This document shows positions 45,954 to 49,931 of a DNA stretch of 49,931 bases, one piece after another. Origin of the DNA: Lachnospiraceae bacterium (GTDB taxonomy: Bacteria > Bacillota > Clostridia > Lachnospirales > Lachnospiraceae); assembly GCA_015056915.1 (NCBI GenBank), contig SVFK01000017.1, forward strand, positions 1 to 49,931, in the 5' to 3' direction. A program made the translations under genes and the position numbers. Positions within the stretch are counted from its first letter, which is position 1, and each line of letters starts with the position of its first letter. Under the pieces are notes generated by a model. The model was not told the DNA's origin. It did no database searches and saw only the letters and a program-made list of their open reading frames with translations.

Positions 45954-46790
45954 CTATGCTGTTACAATCACACCGCCGTCATTGGCATACATACTGCTTA
46001 AGCCCTTGGTATCCATAATGATAACCTTAGCAAATTCCAGTTTCTCCATAATCATATCCTTTACCAGCTTTGCTCTCTCCGGCGCATTACAATGTGTAAT
46101 AATCAATCTTCTGCCCTCCGCAGTGCCAATCTCCTTCACCAACATATCTACCATCTTGTTCAATGCTTTTTTCACACCCACACTCTGTCCCTTTTGTATA
46201 ATAACGCCTTTATCAGCAGACATCACCGGCTTAATATTTAAGGTCGTTGCCACCAATGCCTTTACACCTGTCAGTCTTCCGTTTTTCCGCAGGGTCTCCA
46301 GATTATCCAATACAAAATATACACAACGGGTATCTCTGAAATTCTCAATCTCTTCCACTATTGTGTCAAAATTCAATCCCTGCTCTTCCAGTTCCATCAG
46401 CTTAAGTGCAATCTGTGTCTCTCCGCCGCTGGCTGACTCTGAATCCACCACATGGATTTTCTTATCACCATTCTTTTCACAATACAGATTCTTAGCAAGC
46501 ATGGCACTATTATAGCTACCGCTCAAATGGGAGGAGATGGTTACTGCATAAATGTGTTCAGCCTCTGTGTCATATGCCTCCATAAATCGTTCCGGCGATG
46601 GGCAGGATGATTTAGGACAAGTGGGACACGCCGCTACTCTTTGCAGGAAATCTGCCTGATTGAAATTATCATCATCCAGAATTTGATATTCCCCTACCTC
46701 CAAGCCTAAAGGAACCCGCTCAAATCTGGGGTCATTCAAATACTCCTCCGGCAACTCACAGCAGCTATCAACAACAATTTTGTAACTCAT
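45954..46790 (-). CDS. DegV-family fatty-acid-binding protein
   Basis: 278 aa from the ATG at 46790, with AGGAG 8 bases upstream. VDSCCELPEEYL at the start, SHLSGSYNSAMLAKN in the ligand-contact region and the C-terminal IIITHCNAPERA-like segment mark the DegV fold, which binds a fatty acid and works with FakA in the uptake of exogenous fatty acids. No fakA is adjacent. The upstream dyad may be an operator. Confidence 0.9.
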   Translation of the reverse strand: MSYKIVVDSCCELPEEYLNDPRFERVPLGLEVGEYQILDDDNFNQADFLQRVAACPTCPKSSCPSPERFMEAYDTEAEHIYAVTISSHLSGSYNSAMLAKNLYCEKNGDKKIHVVDSESASGGETQIALKLMELEEQGLNFDTIVEEIENFRDTRCVYFVLDNLETLRKNGRLTGVKALVATTLNIKPVMSADKGVIIQKGQSVGVKKALNKMVDMLVKEIGTAEGRRLIITHCNAPERAKLVKDMIMEKLEFAKVIIMDTKGLSSMYANDGGVIVTA

Positions 46791-46823
46791 AATACGCTCT
46801 CCTATCATTTAGCAAACCTTTTG

Positions 46824-46844
46824 ATGTAGTTTTAATTACTACAT
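46824..46844. promoter_or_regulatory. Perfect dyad in the degV-type leader
   Basis: ATGTAGT and ACTACAT are perfect inverted 7-bp arms 7 bases apart, between the -10 element and the start of the degV-type gene, a place for a repressor. The regulator is unknown. Confidence 0.5.
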
Positions 46845-46849
46845 ATTCT

Positions 46850-46878
46850 AGCATAGTAAACATTGTAAGTAAAGTAAA
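46850..46878 (-). promoter_or_regulatory. Promoter of the degV-type gene
   Basis: Minus strand TTTACT (46873-46878), 17 bases, TATGCT (46850-46855). Confidence 0.55.
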
Positions 46879-47009
46879 AAAAACACGTTTACACAATTTT
46901 TATGCTTTCTTTATTTTTACAATCTTCTATACATTATTTCTCTTTTACGCTATACTAAAACATATCTATTTAAAGTCATTGTGAAGAAGCATTCGGGAAA
47001 AGAGGAAAT

Positions 47010-47510
47010 ATGATAGCATTAGAGATTACTTCACTTAAAAATTTTATGAATCAATTATTGGCAGGGGATAGCTTTGACTCCTTTTTGTTGGAAGAGGCTG
47101 TTATCAGTACTGCCAACACTTACACTATTGATGGACATATCAACAATGATTTTTTCCCACTTGAGGAGCGCAACCGGGAGCATATACCCTATGAGTTTCA
47201 ATCTTGGAGCGACATAAAAGGACTATGCTTCAACCTGATTAAAGGAAAGCATACTCCTCTGTTTTTCAAATTTGTGCTACATCTGAAGCCGGAAGAAACA
47301 GCTAAGCTTCTTACCCGCTATGATTGTTCCGTAAAATCTGAGCAGGTCAAAGCATTAGTGTTAAACATTCGTTTTGATGGTTCCAAAGCATGCCTGACCA
47401 CCGGCACCTCCTACCATACCTTTATCATGAGTAAGGAGGCTGATGTTATCTGGGACAAAGCACTGGTTACCTTTCTGACTGACAAAGAGATTGGGTTTGA
47501 AGAAATGTAA
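47010..47510 (+). CDS. DUF5721-like protein
   Basis: 166 aa, mixed alpha and beta with no membrane segment or signal. Starts MIALEITSLKNFMNQLLAGDSFDSF and ends in a VIWDKALVTFLTDKEIGF segment. It looks like the short cytosolic DUF5721 family of Lachnospiraceae, recalled without a search. AGAGGA stands about 6 bases before the ATG. Function unknown. It is alone, with about 120 bases of unannotated DNA (47511-47628) before the second array. Confidence 0.6.
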   Translation: MIALEITSLKNFMNQLLAGDSFDSFLLEEAVISTANTYTIDGHINNDFFPLEERNREHIPYEFQSWSDIKGLCFNLIKGKHTPLFFKFVLHLKPEETAKLLTRYDCSVKSEQVKALVLNIRFDGSKACLTTGTSYHTFIMSKEADVIWDKALVTFLTDKEIGFEEM

Positions 47511-47628
47511 GGGAAGCAAACCAGAACGCCACCTCACATAAAGCTACTTGCTTGCAATGTCCAACTATGAAATTGCGTAATGTAATGTGAATTTGTTGTG
47601 TTGGTTATTAGGATAAAATCAGGAAATA

Positions 47629-48273
47629 CCCGACCGCATAAGCCAAAAGCTAGTTTAGGCGGGAAAAATGCTTGGATTGTACCCGACCGCATCAACAAAA
47701 AACTAGTTTAGGCGGGGGAAATGCTGGGATTGTACCCGACCGCATCAACAAAAAGCTAGTTTAGGCGGGGGAAATGCTTGGATTGTACCCGACCGCAACA
47801 ACAAAAAGCTAGTTTAGGCGGGAAAAATGCTTGGATTGTACCCGACCGCAACAACAAAAAGCTAGTTTAGGCGGGGAAAATGCTTGGATTGTACCCGACC
47901 GCATAAGCCAAAAGACAAATTTAGGCAGGGGAAATGCTTGGATTGTACCCGACCGCATCAACAAAAAACTAGTTTAGGCGGGGAAAATGCTAGGATTGCA
48001 CCCGACCGCAGCAGCCAAAAGCTAGTTTAGGCGGGGAAAATGCTTGGATTGTACCCGACCGCAACAGAAAAAAAGCAAGTTTAGGCGGGGAAAATGCTTG
48101 GATTGTACCCGACCGCAACAACAAAAAGCTAGTTTAGGCGGGGAAAATGCTTGGATTGTACCCGACCGCATAAGCAAAAAGACAAATTTAGGCAGGGGAA
48201 ATGCTTGGATTGTACCCGACCGCATCAACAAAAAACTAGTTTAGGCGGGTGGATGACAAGAAAAGTACCCGAC
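47629..48273. repeat. Tandem array 2: twelve 53-54 bp units plus a partial
   Basis: Units begin with CCCGACCGCA at 47629, 47682, 47735, 47788, 47841, 47894, 47948, 48001, 48054, 48108, 48161 and 48215, and a cut CCCGAC stands at 48268. Each unit has CCCGACCGCAWCAACAAAAA, a short AGCTAG segment, TTTAGGCGGG and an AT-rich link ending TGCTTGGATTGTA. The last unit ends GGCGGGTGG. Units differ by a few bases, chiefly in the interior (variants with GACAAA in place of GCTAG at the sixth and eleventh units). CCCGAC and GGCGGG pair with one mismatch. It lies between the DUF5721-like and VanZ-like genes. No gene is supported within it. Confidence 0.93.
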
Positions 48274-48324
48274 TAAACATAGAAAAAGCATAAACAGGAA
48301 TTTAGCAAATAGGAGCAAATGATA

Positions 48325-48864
48325 ATGATTGAAATATCTTATGGAACAATGTTTGCATCCATATCCGTGCTATGGTGCTTAAGCAGAGCAATTGTTGGTT
48401 TTAAGAATAAGAAACTTGATTGGAAAAGAGAGTTTCAATTACTCTTGGTGTATATATGTATAGTTGTTATTGTAAGGTTTACATTTTGTCCGTTTGGAAA
48501 AGTGGACGGTAATATCCTGCCACTGGTTTTTGATATGGAAAGGATGTTACCATTTCGAATAAATCTACTTCCGTTTGTTAATATGTCGGACTACGAAATA
48601 ATTGGTGAAGCAATCTTAAATTTTGTAGGAAACACCTTGATGTTTGTCCCGGTAGGTATTGTTTATCCGATTGTATATAAAAGATTGAATACTCATAAAA
48701 AAGTCATAGCCGCCGGGGTGGGATTTTCTTTGGCTATTGAGATTTTGCAGTTGCCATTTTATGACAGAGTAAGCGATATTGATGATTTGATATTAAATTC
48801 GTTGGGCTATGTGCTTGGATATTTAATATATCTTGGTGTAAAGATGATTAAAAATAAGAAATGA
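48325..48864 (+). CDS. VanZ-like membrane protein
   Basis: 179 aa from the ATG at 48325, chosen over 48319 because GGAG is correctly spaced only to the inner codon. Helices at about 10-30, 40-60, 88-112, 128-150 and 155-175. The core RFTFCPFGKVDGNILPLVFDM and the FVGNTLMFVPVGIVYPIVYK and EILQLPFYDRVSDIDDLILNSLGYVLGY blocks match the VanZ family, which affects sensitivity to teicoplanin or lipid-targeting agents. The region is visibly AT-rich compared with the rest. The CPBP-like gene follows 28 bases later. Confidence 0.82.
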   Translation: MIEISYGTMFASISVLWCLSRAIVGFKNKKLDWKREFQLLLVYICIVVIVRFTFCPFGKVDGNILPLVFDMERMLPFRINLLPFVNMSDYEIIGEAILNFVGNTLMFVPVGIVYPIVYKRLNTHKKVIAAGVGFSLAIEILQLPFYDRVSDIDDLILNSLGYVLGYLIYLGVKMIKNKK

Positions 48865-48891
48865 AATTTGAAGTTGGGAAAGAGGATAGTA

Positions 48892-49647
48892 ATGAGTAAG
48901 TTAACTAAGGAATATTTGTTTTACACTTTTTTAATTATGATAGTATGTTGGGGAATATTTCTATGGTGCAGTGTATCAGGTATAAATATAGAAGATAATT
49001 ATCTGCTATATTTGCCGTATTTATTTGGCGGATGGTCACCGACGATTGCTTCATATGTTGTGTTAAGAAAGAATGGGAATGTTAATAGTTTTAAAGAATG
49101 GATGAAGAATGTTTTTGATTTTAAGCATAGTGTAAGTTCGTACTTGACGGTAGTTGTTTTTGCTGTGGCATATATTCTGACACAGTGTTTGGTTTCAGGA
49201 TATGAAAAAGGAACACCGTTGTACATGATTATTGTTATGATACCTATGATGATAATTGCCGGTGGATTAGAGGAAGCTGGATGGAGGTATATTTTTCAGC
49301 CGGAAATGGAGAAGAAATATTCGTATTCTGTATCAACAATTATAGTTAGTGTTGTTTGGTGGTTGTGGCACTTGCCTTTGTTTTACGTTAATAATGGAGC
49401 AGAATTAGGACTGAATTATATAGCTTATGGAGTAAATGTATTAGGATTAAGTTTTGCTTTAGCGTGTATAAAGAAAAATACTGGAAGTGTATGGTTGTGT
49501 GTTTTGTTTCACAGTATTGTTAATTCGCTGACTGGAATATATAGCGTAAATGAAAATATTTGGGGCAATATTGTTGCTGCAGTAGTTTTGATTGTTTTTT
49601 CACATATTTTTGTAAAGAGCAATATTGTAAAAAGAATTATGTACTAA
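48892..49647 (+). CDS. CPBP-family intramembrane protease-like protein
   Basis: 251 aa from the ATG at 48892, with GAGG 6 bases upstream. Several membrane helices and the family catalytic motifs EEAGWR (E127, E128), HLPL (H160) and FHSIVN (H207). CPBP/Abi proteins are putative metalloproteases; in lactic acid bacteria some give self-immunity to bacteriocins. A longer TTG start at 48868 is possible but less likely. Gene pairs with VanZ-like and MerR-type genes in an AT-rich block. Only an intergenic region with a 20-bp palindrome (49777-49796) lies between it and the MerR gene. Confidence 0.82.
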   Translation: MSKLTKEYLFYTFLIMIVCWGIFLWCSVSGINIEDNYLLYLPYLFGGWSPTIASYVVLRKNGNVNSFKEWMKNVFDFKHSVSSYLTVVVFAVAYILTQCLVSGYEKGTPLYMIIVMIPMMIIAGGLEEAGWRYIFQPEMEKKYSYSVSTIIVSVVWWLWHLPLFYVNNGAELGLNYIAYGVNVLGLSFALACIKKNTGSVWLCVLFHSIVNSLTGIYSVNENIWGNIVAAVVLIVFSHIFVKSNIVKRIMY

Positions 49648-49776
49648 TGCCTTTTAGTATTCTGTTACATTTGGTGTCTTGCAAAATATATGTCTCTTAA
49701 TATTGCTTGATAAATATCAGAAAAAGGAAGCGCAAATTTCAGTTTGACGGAGTGACAAATTCCAATTTATAGGGAA

Positions 49777-49796
49777 CAGAAACTTTGAAGTTTCTG
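49777..49796. terminator. Palindrome, possible terminator
   Basis: CAGAAACTT pairs with AAGTTTCTG around TG. The downstream sequence becomes T-rich only after 15-30 bases, so termination is uncertain. It lies 130 bases after the CPBP-like gene. Otherwise 49648-49840 shows only AT-rich sequence. Confidence 0.35.
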
Positions 49797-49840
49797 CTGA
49801 GTTTCTTTACAATATTTTTTTATATTTTTTGGAATTAGTA

Positions 49841-49871
49841 TTGACTCCGACGTTACGTAATAGTTTATGCT
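49841..49871 (+). promoter_or_regulatory. MerR-type promoter with 19-base spacer
   Basis: TTGACT (49841-49846) and TATGCT (49866-49871) are 19 bases apart, the long spacer that MerR regulators untwist. A dyad ACT...ACGT-T-ACGT...AGT lies inside it. It is directly upstream of the partial MerR-like gene. Confidence 0.65.
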
Positions 49872-49901
49872 AAAGTTACCAAGTCAAAGGAGGAAATAGT
49901 A

Positions 49902-49931
49902 ATGATGACAATAAATGAAGTAAGCAAACTT
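49902..49931 (+). CDS. MerR-family regulator (partial, first 10 codons)
   Basis: ATG at 49902 with AGGAGG 8 bases upstream. The visible MMTINEVSKL is the typical start of a MerR helix-turn-helix. The gene continues past the right edge. The family call rests on ten residues plus the spacer-19 promoter. Confidence 0.6.
   Translation, partial: MMTINEVSKL

Noticed and set aside
48022..48244. Open frames on both strands within array 2
   Set aside because: The 53-54 bp period shifts frame from unit to unit and the products are low-complexity; no start site is supported.
47629..48273. CRISPR array
   Set aside because: Repeats and the intervening sequence are equally conserved, so there are no unique spacers, and no cas gene is present.
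1..49931. tRNA, rRNA, integrase, transposase or complete prophage
   Set aside because: None of the conserved tRNA arms, rRNA segments or recombinase motifs was seen in any frame.

Overview
The window reads as a chromosomal segment of an anaerobic, low-to-moderate GC Firmicute, most likely a Lachnospiraceae-type clostridium. The pointers are an oxygen-sensitive class III ribonucleotide reductase, a GerMN spore-germination-type lipoprotein, a WalRK-like two-component system, Gram-positive ribosome binding sites, short DUF6142/DUF5721-like proteins and a LysM-anchored GH43 arabinanase. No rRNA, tRNA or CRISPR locus was seen. Most genes lie on the minus strand and look like core metabolism.

Layout, left to right. 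1-5350: a partial SH3b membrane protein and a zinc-ribbon/HTH protein sit downstream of a minus-strand purE-purM-purN-purD operon with a readable promoter. 5398-8925: an M29-type aminopeptidase, two small membrane proteins and pyrE. 8964-9910: a decaying module of an HTH regulator and a Fic-type protein. 10054-17748: a PilZ-containing chemoreceptor and a 1787-aa secreted GH43 protein. 17931-18168: a long imperfect palindrome. 18222-21800: pyrF, then nrdD with a fused glutaredoxin-like domain and two NrdR-type operators. 22125-25240: an XRE regulator, a TPR lipoprotein, mscL and holA. 25272-26505: a PD-(D/E)XK-like protein preceded by a 54-bp tandem repeat array. 26560-32942: comEC, a GerMN lipoprotein, a sensor kinase, a response regulator and comEA, apparently one transcript starting at comEA. 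32964-39960: an arginine operon (argC, GNAT, argJ, argB, argD) that runs into an orphan solute-binding protein and a small transporter. 40057-43324: a DUF362 protein and an ABC exporter pair. 43698-45950: argG with a DUF1294 protein and a LytTR regulator. 45954-47510: a DegV protein and a DUF5721-like protein. 47629-48273: a second tandem array of 53-54 bp units. 48325-49931: an AT-rich block with VanZ-like, CPBP protease-like and MerR-type genes, the last cut by the window edge.

The genes supply purine, pyrimidine, arginine and dNTP synthesis, with envelope sensing and DNA-uptake functions between them. The least explained features are non-coding. Two distant tandem arrays share one framework, CCCGAC-Y-GC, about 18-19 bases, then AGGCGGG, with almost the same period but unrelated interiors. 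A lone match to the array-2 left half sits beside a strong hairpin at 21950-22015. The long palindrome at 17931-18168 looks like a dispersed element. All functional calls are from reading the sequence; no database search was possible.
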